Assembly (NCBI GenBank): GCA_963846775.1
Contig: CAWJXB010000006.1
Location: 186,001-250,000, forward strand
Reading direction: 5' to 3'
DNA: 64,000 bases
DNA from: CAVYXA01 sp963846775
GTDB taxonomy: Bacteria > Verrucomicrobiota > Verrucomicrobiia > Chthoniobacterales > UBA10450
In this document: positions 33,211 to 42,244 of the stretch, in pieces
Position numbering within the stretch: the first letter of the stretch is position 1
How the letters are laid out: each line of letters starts with the position of its first letter
Position numbers and translations under genes: made by a program
The notes under the pieces: generated by a model
Told to the model about the DNA's origin: nothing
Seen by the model: only the letters and a program-made list of their open reading frames with translations
The model's database searches: none

Positions 33211-33584
33211 ATGGCAATCCACAGGCGCAAGTGACTGTGGGCAATGGCTGCGTCGGCAGTGGCGGCGTGTGCAATGGAAACGTCTCGATCAATGGAAGCG
33301 TGGTCACGATTCCGCTAACGAACGTGACTAACGCCCAGACATTGAACGTTAGGCTAAACAGCATCAACGGCGCAATCGATGTGACCATCCCTATGAGCGT
33401 CTTGGTCGGCGATACCAATGCGAACGCGACCGTGAACGCGGCTGACGTTGCGCAAACGAAAGCGCGCCTCGGCCAGACTGTTGATGCAACGAACTTCCGT
33501 TCCGATGTGAATACGAACGGCAGCATCAACGCCGCCGACACCGCCATCGTTAAACAAAACAGCGGAACGTCGCTACCGCCGTGA
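32853..33584 (+). CDS. Asp-box protein, 3' part with dockerin-like tail
   Basis: Sense resumes in this frame at about 32880 with SFNPQEGYPNQSKIGDYITI, as in the paralogs. The rest is the shared tail: VSRKTHGGAGDFDVDLPLSG, a beta-rich part, then two calcium loops GDTNANATVNAADV and DVNTNGSINAADTA, ending SGTSLPP. The Met at 32853 is only the frame opening and not a real start. With one base restored, the joined gene (31621-33584) encodes about 654 residues. Confidence 0.85.
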   Translation: MGAERCGKRSFNPQEGYPNQSKIGDYITIVSDNAGGNVAYSATFNFNASRNQHEEDVYYVHVQPPGTIPQSVVSRKTHGGAGDFDVDLPLSGMPGIECRSGGATNDYTIVVTFGNAVTVNGNPQAQVTVGNGCVGSGGVCNGNVSINGSVVTIPLTNVTNAQTLNVRLNSINGAIDVTIPMSVLVGDTNANATVNAADVAQTKARLGQTVDATNFRSDVNTNGSINAADTAIVKQNSGTSLPP

Positions 33585-33648
33585 GAACAAACTTCCGTCC
33601 ACACCGTCCGAGCAAAAAGACCGCGTCGACTTTCAGCCGCGGCACCGG

Positions 33649-36168
33649 CTATAGTTTCAACCGTAATCGAGCGGCTTCTTCAGGCTTTGCCCAGGAATCG
33701 TAGAAGGCGATCAGGCGTTTCAGGGCGGCAAGTGTCCGCGGATCGCCCTTACCGAGGCTCTGAGCCAGATTGTTATAGCTATCTACGAGTAACGGATCAG
33801 CTTCGGAAAAGCGCCGCTGCGTGGCGAGACATTCGCCCAGGGCGCCCTGCGCGAGTGCAACCCAAAAATGACTTTTAGGCAGCGACTTCAAGCGAATCCG
33901 AAGAGCTTCGCGCAAAACCATCTCTCCTTCAGCCGATCTGCCCGTTTCGTTCAGAATCAGCCCTTCTACGATAAGAACAGTGGGATAATTGTCGTAGCTC
34001 GGCCCGTAGCTTTCCAAATAGATACGTTTGGCTTCGGCAGCCTTGTCTGCAGCCAGGGTATATCGAGCTTGTCGATAGAAAGAGATGGCCTGATTGCGCA
34101 GATTATCACCCAGCCACAAAGCTACGGCACCCTGGCGCTTTCGGAGAATGGCCTCCCCTTGAGCAAGGTTTGCGTCAGCTCTAGCAAAATCTCCCTGCTC
34201 CGCTAGAAATCCGCCTAAGATTGTTAACGCAAACGCAAAGTCTGCGGTCTCAGTTCTTCCCGACTGAAGATAGGTTGCGACTGTTTCGCGCCCAGCTTGC
34301 AAAGCCTCGGCGAACTTTCCCTGGTCAGCCAGGGTCGAAGCGAGGGTGCTGCGAGTGAGGCCGAGGAGGAATGGTTCATCACTTGGAAGCTTTGGTGTCA
34401 GCGCGAGCGCTTCGCGGAAGAGCGTTTCAGCTTCCTTCGAGTCTCCTTGGGTCCGCCGGATGTAGCCAAAATTCACCAGTATGTCGGCCAGATCGTCCGC
34501 AGTGATCCTTCCCGTGCGATACTCACTCTTCAACTGAGGAAGAACTTCCCGCAGAAGCGTCTCCGCCTGCTTCATGTCTTCGTCTTCGACGATCTTAGCC
34601 AAGGTAGCGGTTGCGAGCAAAGTCTTGGCGTCGTTCTTCGCGCCGATGCTCCGCTGAATATCGACATATTTTTTGAGATGCTTTGCCCACAGGTCCCGTC
34701 TGCCCTGGCCGAAGTAACTCATGGCAATCGTCCGCTCAAGGTCGGCCCGGACTTCCGGTTGCGCGGCAAATTCACCGCTTTCGAGCTGTTTGACAGCTTC
34801 GTCGAGCACATCTGTTACGGTGGTTTCACCCTGAGGTTTCCCCGCGAGATCGACCAGCGGATTGGAATATCCAAGCGTCTTCTCGAGGAATGCACTGACG
34901 CTCTCGGCCTTAGCCTTCTCTCGTCGCGCCGTCCGTGCCTCCCAGGTAGTCGCGATTATCCCGCCAAGCATGGATAACAGTATCAGCGCGCCGGCAGCGA
35001 CTCCGATGCGGTTGCGCTTCACAAATTTCGCGCTGCGGTACGCCAATGTATCTTTGCGTGCGATGACCGGAAGGCCGTCGAGATGCCGGAGAATGTCCTC
35101 CGAAAATTCTGCGACCGATTGATAACGCCGCGCCGGTTCTTTGCGCATCGCCTTCAGAACGATGTTGTCCAAATCGCCTCGCAGCAATTTGGAATTTGGG
35201 ACTTGAACATTGGAACTTCCGTCGCTTCTGGTAACAGCCGTGCTAGGTCGTTCCGGATCTTGCTCAGTAATCGCTCGCGCTAGCTCATCCGATCGAGTTG
35301 TTTTTGTGCGATAAGGACTTTGTCCGGTGAGCAGTTTGTATAAGACGACGCCGAGGCTGTAGACATCGCTCGCTGTGGTGACGCTCCCGCCGCTGATTTG
35401 TTCCGGGCTGGCGTACTCCGGCGTCATCACGCCTTGGAGCGTAAGGGCCTCTCCGCCGCGTTGCGCATTCTCCGAGTCGAGCAATTTGGCAATGCCGAAA
35501 TCGAGTAGCTTTGGTTCGCCCTCGGCAGTAACGCGGATGTTCGCCGGCTTAAGATCGCGATGAATGACAAGATGCTGATGCGCGTAGGTAACGGCCGAGC
35601 AGACTTTGCGAAAAAGCTGGAGCCGCTCTTTTATCGCCAGTGCACGTTCATCACAATACTCGTCCAGCCGTTCGCCCTCGACATATTCCATCGCGAAAAA
35701 CGGGATCCCGTCCGCGTTTACGCTGCCGCCGTAAAGTTGCGCGATGTTCGGGTGATTAAGACTGGCGAGAAGTTGCTCTTCGCGTTTGAAGTGATGGATC
35801 ACTTCATCCGAGGCCATACCACGCCGAACCAGCTTGAGCGCGACTTTGCGACGCAATTCTCGATCTTGCGCGAGATAAACTTCACCCATGCCCCCGCTGC
35901 CGAGGAGCGACATAATCTCGTAAGTGCCGATGGTTTGGCCGGCCCGATATGCGCCTGCACCCACCAGAGATTCTGCCGCGAGATGAAGGGCTGGCGTTTC
36001 GATGAATCGGCTCGCGCCCTCGTGCTCCCGCAGGAGTGATTCAATTTCCGCGCGCATCGCCGGATCGGTTCCACATTTCTCATCGAGAAACCCGGTCCAT
36101 GCTTCGGGCCCGCATTCGACGGCGGATTTGACGAGTTCCGCCACCCGCTCTGCGCGCCGGTCAGGCAT
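33649..36168 (-). CDS. membrane Ser/Thr protein kinase with TPR repeats (PknB-like)
   Basis: The product is 839 residues. The kinase domain spans about 83-370: glycine loop GSGGMGEVY (90-98), Lys112 in VALKLV, catalytic HRDLKPAN with Asp205, and DFG at 223-225. All key residues are present. A transmembrane helix lies at about 395-417, and the rest holds several TPRs from about 440 to 835. The N-terminal 70 residues resemble the helical region before many kinases paired with ECF factors. Its start overlaps the sigma factor gene end (36161-36168), a typical sigma-kinase pairing in which the kinase may control the sigma factor. It lies inside the surface-protein array. Confidence 0.93.
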   Translation of the reverse strand: MPDRRAERVAELVKSAVECGPEAWTGFLDEKCGTDPAMRAEIESLLREHEGASRFIETPALHLAAESLVGAGAYRAGQTIGTYEIMSLLGSGGMGEVYLAQDRELRRKVALKLVRRGMASDEVIHHFKREEQLLASLNHPNIAQLYGGSVNADGIPFFAMEYVEGERLDEYCDERALAIKERLQLFRKVCSAVTYAHQHLVIHRDLKPANIRVTAEGEPKLLDFGIAKLLDSENAQRGGEALTLQGVMTPEYASPEQISGGSVTTASDVYSLGVVLYKLLTGQSPYRTKTTRSDELARAITEQDPERPSTAVTRSDGSSNVQVPNSKLLRGDLDNIVLKAMRKEPARRYQSVAEFSEDILRHLDGLPVIARKDTLAYRSAKFVKRNRIGVAAGALILLSMLGGIIATTWEARTARREKAKAESVSAFLEKTLGYSNPLVDLAGKPQGETTVTDVLDEAVKQLESGEFAAQPEVRADLERTIAMSYFGQGRRDLWAKHLKKYVDIQRSIGAKNDAKTLLATATLAKIVEDEDMKQAETLLREVLPQLKSEYRTGRITADDLADILVNFGYIRRTQGDSKEAETLFREALALTPKLPSDEPFLLGLTRSTLASTLADQGKFAEALQAGRETVATYLQSGRTETADFAFALTILGGFLAEQGDFARADANLAQGEAILRKRQGAVALWLGDNLRNQAISFYRQARYTLAADKAAEAKRIYLESYGPSYDNYPTVLIVEGLILNETGRSAEGEMVLREALRIRLKSLPKSHFWVALAQGALGECLATQRRFSEADPLLVDSYNNLAQSLGKGDPRTLAALKRLIAFYDSWAKPEEAARLRLKL

Positions 36169-36820
36169 GCGCTGCGTTTCCCCTTAGCTCCCGGCGGAGC
36201 CAGAGCTTTGCAAAATGCCAATCCCGCGAAACCGCTTTCGGCGAAACGTTCAGCACTTCCGCGATTTCGTTTGCTTCGAGACCGCCGAAGAACTTCAATT
36301 CCACAATCTCGCCTTCTCGTGGATAGGTGGCGGCGAAACTTTGCAGCGCCTCATCCAAAGCGAGCAGCTCTGGCGGGCGTTCGCGCGATAGCTCCCGCGT
36401 TTCATCGAGGTAAAGTTTTTCCAATTTCCCGCCGCGCTTCTCCGCATTGTGAGTGCGAGCGTGTTGCACCAGAATACGCCGCATCAGATGAGCGGCGACA
36501 CTGGCAAAGTGCGCCCGGTCTTTCCAGGTTGCGCGGTTTTGATCGACCAGTTTCAAATAAGCTTCGTGCACGAGGGCGGTGGCCTGCAATGTATGATCGG
36601 GCCGCTCGCGCCGGAGATATTCGGCCGCGCGCTGGCGGAGCTCTTCATAAACCAGCGGCATGAGTCGTGCGGGAGCGCTCTTGTCGCTGTGGCTCCATTC
36701 CTGGAGGATCTGCGTGACTTCTTCTATCGGGGTAGGGCTCACTTTCTTGGCTCGATTCTCACATTTTCCAGAATCAAGCGGAAGTAGTTTTTCGGAAATC
36801 TTGTCCAGTTTCACCTCCAA
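36161..36820 (-). CDS. ECF-type RNA polymerase sigma factor
   Basis: The product is 219 residues of the ECF subfamily often paired with PknB-like kinases (Sig-70_ECF). Region 2 is visible at LVYEELRQRAAEYLRRERPD with HTLQATALVHEAYLKLVD, and region 4 at REGEIVELKFFGGLEANEIAEVLNVSPKAV with its helix-turn-helix. The gene overlaps the kinase gene by 8 bp and no anti-sigma gene is visible. It is divergent from the LamG-dockerin gene at 36849 with 28 bp between them, so the two promoters must overlap. Confidence 0.92.
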   Translation of the reverse strand: MEVKLDKISEKLLPLDSGKCENRAKKVSPTPIEEVTQILQEWSHSDKSAPARLMPLVYEELRQRAAEYLRRERPDHTLQATALVHEAYLKLVDQNRATWKDRAHFASVAAHLMRRILVQHARTHNAEKRGGKLEKLYLDETRELSRERPPELLALDEALQSFAATYPREGEIVELKFFGGLEANEIAEVLNVSPKAVSRDWHFAKLWLRRELRGNAAHA

Positions 36821-36848
36821 ATCGCGCGGTTAGTAGTGAAGGCTTAAT

Positions 36849-38660
36849 ATGATCAAGTTCCACAACTACCTCAAAACAATGAAAACCTCGAAACTACTCC
36901 CCAATCCGCGTGAGATTCTCGCAAGAAGCCAGCAGCTAAAAGCCAAAACCTTATTTGTCTATTTTTGTGCCTTGGCCGGCGCGACCTTAATGAGTGTCTC
37001 CGCGCAAACGACGGAGCTTCTCACGAACGGCGGATTTGAAAACGAGCCAAACTACGGAATAAACGGGGATGGCGGCTTTACCCTCCTAACCGGCAACCAG
37101 ATTCCCGGGTGGACAATCGTCCCTGGCCACGGGGTAACCGTTCATAATACTACTCTCTATCCTACCATCAGTGGAAACTACAGTGTAAACACGGATGGCG
37201 AGGGATTTAACGGTCACAATGCCGACTTTTATCAGGACTTTTCCACCACTTCCGGACAAAGCTACGCTTTTAGCTTCGACTGGCAGGGCTGGATGAACAA
37301 TGCCCCCGCCACTCAGCTCCACGTTTCAATCGTTGACCTGACCACAACCACTCTCTTGTATAACGGGTTGTTTTCTTATTCCGCCGCCTTGAATCACGAA
37401 AGCCAGGTCATTTTGGGAACCGGCCATGTGTTCCGCTTGGAGATCCAAGAGACTCCAGAGTCGGGATTTAATGATGACCAATTTATTGTCGACAACTTTA
37501 GTGTCACTACCGCGTCGCAATGCACTCCGCCACCCTCCGGCATGGTCAGTTGGTGGCCGGGCGATGGCAATGCCAACGACATCCAGGACGGCAACAACGG
37601 TGCGCTGCAAAATGGCGCGACGTTTGCGCCGGGTCTGGTCGGCCAGGCGTTCAGCTTTGACGACAGCATGAATCAGTTTGTTCAAGTGCCTGACGCTCCC
37701 AACATCAGGTTTGGTCCCAACTCACCCATGAGCGTGGATTTTTGGATATTTCGGACTTCAGCCAGCACGTTACAGCACTTCATAGGCAAACGCGTGAGCT
37801 GCACGGGCGCACAGGATATGACCTTCCAGATGGGTATGGGGCCAGGATGCGGTGTCTCCTTTGGAGCAGCCCCCACCTTCATTTGTTCGGGCATGGATGT
37901 CCCAATGAACACGTGGACCCACCTGGCCGGCACGTTCGATGGTACCACGCAGTGCCTTTATATTAATGGCCAGTTAGTCGGATCATTGACGCTTCCTCTC
38001 GGACCGGCCAACACGGCGCCTTTGTTGATTGGCGAATCAGCCAGTTGCGCATCAACTGGAGGTCGGATCGACGAAGTTGAAATCTTCAATCGCGCGCTGT
38101 CGCAAACAGAAATCCAAGCGATTGTGGACGCCGGCAGTTTCGGAAAATGCAAAGGTCCGCAGCCCACCGCTGCGGTGTCGCGAAAGACTCATGGCGCAGC
38201 TGGCACTTTCGATATCGCACTTACTGGCAACGGAATCGAATGCCGCAGCGGCGGCGCCACAAACGGTTATCAGATGATCATTGATTTCATGAACCCGGTC
38301 ACGGTCGATAGCGCTTCAGTGACCTCTGGTACCGGTACCGTGAGCAGCTTCAGTGTTAATGGATCAGAGGTCACAGTTAATCTGACTGGCGTGATCAACA
38401 TCCAGCGGATTACGATGACGCTCCATAACGTGAACGATGGTACGCACATGGGCGATGTCCCTGTTTCGATGGGTGTGCTTATTGGCGATGTGAACAGCAA
38501 TGCGACCGTGAATGCGGCTGACGTCGCGCAAACGAAAGCGCGCCTCGGCCAGACTGTCGATGCTACCAACTTCCGTTCCGATGTGAATACGAACGGCAGC
38601 ATTAACGCCGCCGACACCGCCATCGTTAAACAAAACAGCGGGACGTCTCTGCCTCCGTGA
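36849..38660 (+). CDS. secreted protein with carbohydrate-binding-like and LamG domains and dockerin-like tail
   Basis: The product is 603 residues. A signal peptide ends near residue 55 (GATLMSVSAQ) after an unusually long N-terminus; a later Met (MKTSKLL, residue 11) may be the real start. Residues 57-220 start with LLTNGGFENE and resemble DUF642/CBM-type domains (IPGWTIV, DNFSV). A LamG domain follows at about 225-430 (MVSWWPGDGNANDI, LVGQAFSFDD). The tail begins at SRKTHGAAGTFDIAL but its beta part differs from that of the other paralogs (VTSGTGTVSSFSVNGSEVTV). The calcium loops GDVNSNATVNAADV and DVNTNGSINAADTA are intact and the end is SGTSLPP. Confidence 0.88.
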   Translation: MIKFHNYLKTMKTSKLLPNPREILARSQQLKAKTLFVYFCALAGATLMSVSAQTTELLTNGGFENEPNYGINGDGGFTLLTGNQIPGWTIVPGHGVTVHNTTLYPTISGNYSVNTDGEGFNGHNADFYQDFSTTSGQSYAFSFDWQGWMNNAPATQLHVSIVDLTTTTLLYNGLFSYSAALNHESQVILGTGHVFRLEIQETPESGFNDDQFIVDNFSVTTASQCTPPPSGMVSWWPGDGNANDIQDGNNGALQNGATFAPGLVGQAFSFDDSMNQFVQVPDAPNIRFGPNSPMSVDFWIFRTSASTLQHFIGKRVSCTGAQDMTFQMGMGPGCGVSFGAAPTFICSGMDVPMNTWTHLAGTFDGTTQCLYINGQLVGSLTLPLGPANTAPLLIGESASCASTGGRIDEVEIFNRALSQTEIQAIVDAGSFGKCKGPQPTAAVSRKTHGAAGTFDIALTGNGIECRSGGATNGYQMIIDFMNPVTVDSASVTSGTGTVSSFSVNGSEVTVNLTGVINIQRITMTLHNVNDGTHMGDVPVSMGVLIGDVNSNATVNAADVAQTKARLGQTVDATNFRSDVNTNGSINAADTAIVKQNSGTSLPP

Positions 38661-39026
38661 TTTGGTAAATTTTCTCGACTAACGACACCCTCGCGGCAAA
38701 TGGCGCGTCGTGCATTTTTAGCTATTAGCAACTTGCCGCGGCGAATACAATGAAGAAAGAAGGCTGTGGTGCCACTGATCGGAGGTCAGCAATCAGGAAG
38801 CATTCGCTCTCGCCTGTTGCGGTTGGCGCGCTCGACGATCGGCGAAAACCAAGTCGATTCTTGATCGGCCGTGGCGGAGCGCGAACATTCTGATCATATT
38901 GCCCGAGTGCCTTTACAATTTCGCGCGCCGGAAATTTCCAAAAAACTTTGCGTCTGCGGTGAGCGCGTGAGAACAATTTCTCTACTCACTTAACCAGGCT
39001 TACTGTAACCAGAGCAATCCAGCACA
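38661..39026. other. intergenic region with no recognised feature
   Basis: This 366-bp gap between two dockerin-tailed genes contains no convincing gene. The only open frames are short and lack family similarity that I recognise. It should contain the terminator of the preceding gene and the promoter of the next, but neither is clear. Confidence 0.5.
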
Positions 39027-42000
39027 ATGTCAAAGATAACGCTTGTCGGTTTCGCGCTCTCACTGGTCTTGCTCTTTACGTCCTTCGAGGCGGGCTCGCG
39101 TAATGCAGCGACAAAGAACCGCCTCAGCGAGCAATTCCAGAGCGGGACGCTTCAAAAGATGATCGTTCAGAACGGAAGCGTCACAATGGATCTCGACCTC
39201 AACCGGTTGAATGGAATTAGCGGCGCGCCGCGAAAAGCCGTTACGCTGCAATTCGCAGTCGCGGCCAATTCCTTCTTCAGCGTTTTGATCTTTAACGATC
39301 TGCTGCGCAGCGCGGACCATGGCTCAATGGCGCTAATGCCGCAAAATTCTGCGTCGACTCTTCCTGCGTCGCTAGGCGTTTCTATTAGGCAACTCGTAGT
39401 GGAAAAACTTTCTTCCGGCGCAGCGTTCGATCTTGCTGTGCGCGACGGCAAGACTGGGTTCGTTTTCTTCAACGTCGAAGGCGGTCATTATGATTACGAA
39501 GCCAATGCCCACTCACTAAGCATCACGGGTGGACGCCTGCTGGTATCCAGCGAATTCGCGAAGGCCCTTGGCCGCCCGTCAGACGCCGCCACAGTCGTGG
39601 GTGAAATCTCCATACGAGCAATTATGGAACCCATCGAGATCAACCGTCTCGACCAAAACGGTAATGTAACAGCCGCCTCGTTGCCGGCGCTGAAGCAACC
39701 TGGCGTTGGGACCGTTCCAGGCCCCGATGTCATCGTCGGCAATCTGCTTGACTTTGTGCAATCCGAGAATGGTTCCGTCAATGGCCGCGTCGGCCTCGCT
39801 TTGGGGACTGATGCTTGCAACAAAGGGACCGAGAACGTCGATTGGTTTGCCTTGCCGAGCAACGACCATCCGTTTATTCCGCAGAATGTTTACCGAATGA
39901 GTGGCGGCGCCACTAACAACGAACGGTTCGAACAAATCGGTCAGTCCTGGGGTAAACATGCGTTCGAGGCAGTCTCGGGGAACAGTTGCGGCTTTGGATG
40001 CAACGGTGTAGGCAACACCCAACTCGGCTCTGGTTGCTCTGACGCCTACGGCGCCAATTATAACGGCGGTCAAACCGGTATCGGTTCGCGAGCCTGGGTG
40101 AATCCGTTCACTGGGAGTTTTAACGGTTCAACGGCCAACAATCACAGTGGGCACAGTCACGACGTAACGTCTCACCGAATTCTGGTTGACGTTAACGACT
40201 TGAATACGTCGCTAAACGTGGGAGCGACTTACTTTGCTGAGGCGGAATACATTGTGCCCCACGAAGGCACTTGGTGCCAAAGTCATCCGGACCAGTGCAA
40301 CATGTATAACAATGCTTCGTACCGTCAGTACAGCGTAACCGGAATCAACCAGCCCTTTAGTTTTACTGCCGTAGGCGCTACCGTGCGAGAGCAGCCGGCG
40401 ATCATGGCCTGGACCGGCGCGACAGTAAATCAGATCCGACCTGACCCGGGAAACGATGGCATCTGGTTTATGGGTTACAAAGTGACAAATCCAACTGTTG
40501 GCACCTGGCACTACGAATACGCGCTTTATAACCAAAACCTCGATCGCGCGATCCAATCTTTCAGCATGCCGCTTGGACCCGGAGTGAACACGTCAAACGT
40601 GGGATTTCATGCGCCGATTCAGCATCCCGGCTGGGCAAATGATGGCACCTTGAATAACCAGGGTTATAGCAGCACACCATGGAATGTTACCCAAGACGCA
40701 AGTTCTATCACCTGGAGCACGGAAACTCTTGCTCAGAATCAGAACGCCAACGCGATTCGCTTCGGCACGCTTTATAACTTCCGGTTTGATGCGGACCAAC
40801 CCCCAAACCCTACAGATGCGACAGTCGGCTTCTTCAAGACCGGCTCGCCCATGCTGGTTGTAATCCAAGCTCCTGGGAACGTGCCGACACCGTCACCCAC
40901 GCCGACGCCCACACCTACGCCAACACCAACGCCGGTGCCTTGCGGAGTTTTTACGATAATTCAGATAGGGGGCAGCCTCGTGCCGGGGGTCACGGATACC
41001 GGCAATCACGGCGATGATCAAGTAACGACGCTCGCGCTGCCATTTCCGTTCATGCTTTACGACCAGAGCTTCAACAGCATCAATCTGTCATCGAACGGCA
41101 ACGCCCAGTTCACGACCACAGACGGCGCGTATACGACCGTTTGTCTGCCGTGGCTAGACCACAATTACACCATCTCCCCATATTGGGACGACCTGCGCAC
41201 CGATGCACAGTCCGGCTGCGCGGCCTTCCCGGACGGAACATGCGGCATCTATACCTCTGTGTCCGGCACTGCGCCTAATCGCATCTTCAACATCGAATGG
41301 CGTGCTGTCTATTACAGCAGTCCCAACCAGCATGCCAACTTTGAGGTTAGATTGTATGAGGGGCAGCACCGCTTTGATGTAATTTATGGAACAGTAGAGC
41401 AGGATAACACCAGCGCGACCGCAGGAGTGCAGAAAAACGACAACATCTTTACCCAGTACTTCTGCAACGGCTCAGGTGGCGCGACTACTGGCGGGCAGAG
41501 CTACACGCTGCAACCTTGTGCCCTACCGGTGACGAGCGCGGTGTCGCGAAAGGCCCACGGGGCGGCGGGCAACTTTGACATCGATCTGCCGCTTACTGGC
41601 ACGCCGGGGATTGAGTGCCGCAGCACCGGCGGAACTAACGATTACACGATGGTCGTAGCGTTCGCAGCCAATGTCACTGTAACCGGCTCACCGCAAGCCG
41701 AGATCACAGCCGGCACGGGATGCGTCGGCACTGGGGGTGTGTGCAGCGGAAATGTGAGCGTCAGCTCCAATTCAGTGACGGTTCCGTTAACGAACATCGC
41801 CAATGCGCAGACCATAAATGTCCGCATTAATGGCGTGAACAGCGCGGCGGATGCGCCGGCCACGGATTTCACTATTCCAATGAGTATCTTGATCGGCGAC
41901 ACGAATGCCAACGCCACCGTGAATGCGGCGGATGTCGCGCAGACAAAGGCGCGCCTGGGCCAGACTGTCGATGCTACGAATTTCCGTTCCGATGTGAATA

Positions 42001-42071
42001 CGAACGGCAGCATCAACGCCGCCGACACCGCCATCGTCAAACAAAACAGCGGAACATCGCTGCCGCCGTGA
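39027..42071 (+). CDS. large secreted protein with dockerin-like tail
   Basis: The product is 1,014 residues. After a signal peptide (about 1-24), residues 30-620 form regions with no recognised family; this part contains His-rich AWVNPFTGSFNGSTANNHSG and cysteine pairs. A Pro/Thr linker (about 625-645) leads to a domain of about 190 residues (TDTGNHGDDQVTTLALPFPF, SPYWDDL, FDVIYGTV) that also occurs in the gene at 50806. The C-terminal tail has SRKAHGAAGNFDIDLPLTG, loops GDTNANATVNAADV and DVNTNGSINAADTA, and the end SGTSLPP. It probably acts outside the cell. No enzyme family was assigned. The frame is intact. Confidence 0.85.
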   Translation: MSKITLVGFALSLVLLFTSFEAGSRNAATKNRLSEQFQSGTLQKMIVQNGSVTMDLDLNRLNGISGAPRKAVTLQFAVAANSFFSVLIFNDLLRSADHGSMALMPQNSASTLPASLGVSIRQLVVEKLSSGAAFDLAVRDGKTGFVFFNVEGGHYDYEANAHSLSITGGRLLVSSEFAKALGRPSDAATVVGEISIRAIMEPIEINRLDQNGNVTAASLPALKQPGVGTVPGPDVIVGNLLDFVQSENGSVNGRVGLALGTDACNKGTENVDWFALPSNDHPFIPQNVYRMSGGATNNERFEQIGQSWGKHAFEAVSGNSCGFGCNGVGNTQLGSGCSDAYGANYNGGQTGIGSRAWVNPFTGSFNGSTANNHSGHSHDVTSHRILVDVNDLNTSLNVGATYFAEAEYIVPHEGTWCQSHPDQCNMYNNASYRQYSVTGINQPFSFTAVGATVREQPAIMAWTGATVNQIRPDPGNDGIWFMGYKVTNPTVGTWHYEYALYNQNLDRAIQSFSMPLGPGVNTSNVGFHAPIQHPGWANDGTLNNQGYSSTPWNVTQDASSITWSTETLAQNQNANAIRFGTLYNFRFDADQPPNPTDATVGFFKTGSPMLVVIQAPGNVPTPSPTPTPTPTPTPTPVPCGVFTIIQIGGSLVPGVTDTGNHGDDQVTTLALPFPFMLYDQSFNSINLSSNGNAQFTTTDGAYTTVCLPWLDHNYTISPYWDDLRTDAQSGCAAFPDGTCGIYTSVSGTAPNRIFNIEWRAVYYSSPNQHANFEVRLYEGQHRFDVIYGTVEQDNTSATAGVQKNDNIFTQYFCNGSGGATTGGQSYTLQPCALPVTSAVSRKAHGAAGNFDIDLPLTGTPGIECRSTGGTNDYTMVVAFAANVTVTGSPQAEITAGTGCVGTGGVCSGNVSVSSNSVTVPLTNIANAQTINVRINGVNSAADAPATDFTIPMSILIGDTNANATVNAADVAQTKARLGQTVDATNFRSDVNTNGSINAADTAIVKQNSGTSLPP

Positions 42072-42156
42072 TCGGCGGTTAAGAAGGCAGAGAGTGAGGC
42101 GGGACTTGTAGGATCAGAAGAAGATTCCTGCTTTCCTGAGCAATTCTTTCCCCGCG

Positions 42157-42244
42157 AAATTAGCTCGACATCTTCGCGAAAATCCGCTAATCGATGCGCT
42201 CGAGCGTTGCCCGGCCCGGGGCAGGGCCGAAACGGAGGTCTGCT
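42157..42244 (+). promoter_or_regulatory. conserved leader upstream of the Asp-box protein gene at 42245
   Basis: This leader matches those at 31538 and 46635 in aaattagctcgaca, gctaatcgatgc and the purine-rich end before ATG. The GC-rich part (gcccggcccggggcaggg) differs in sequence but can still fold into a hairpin. Confidence 0.5.
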
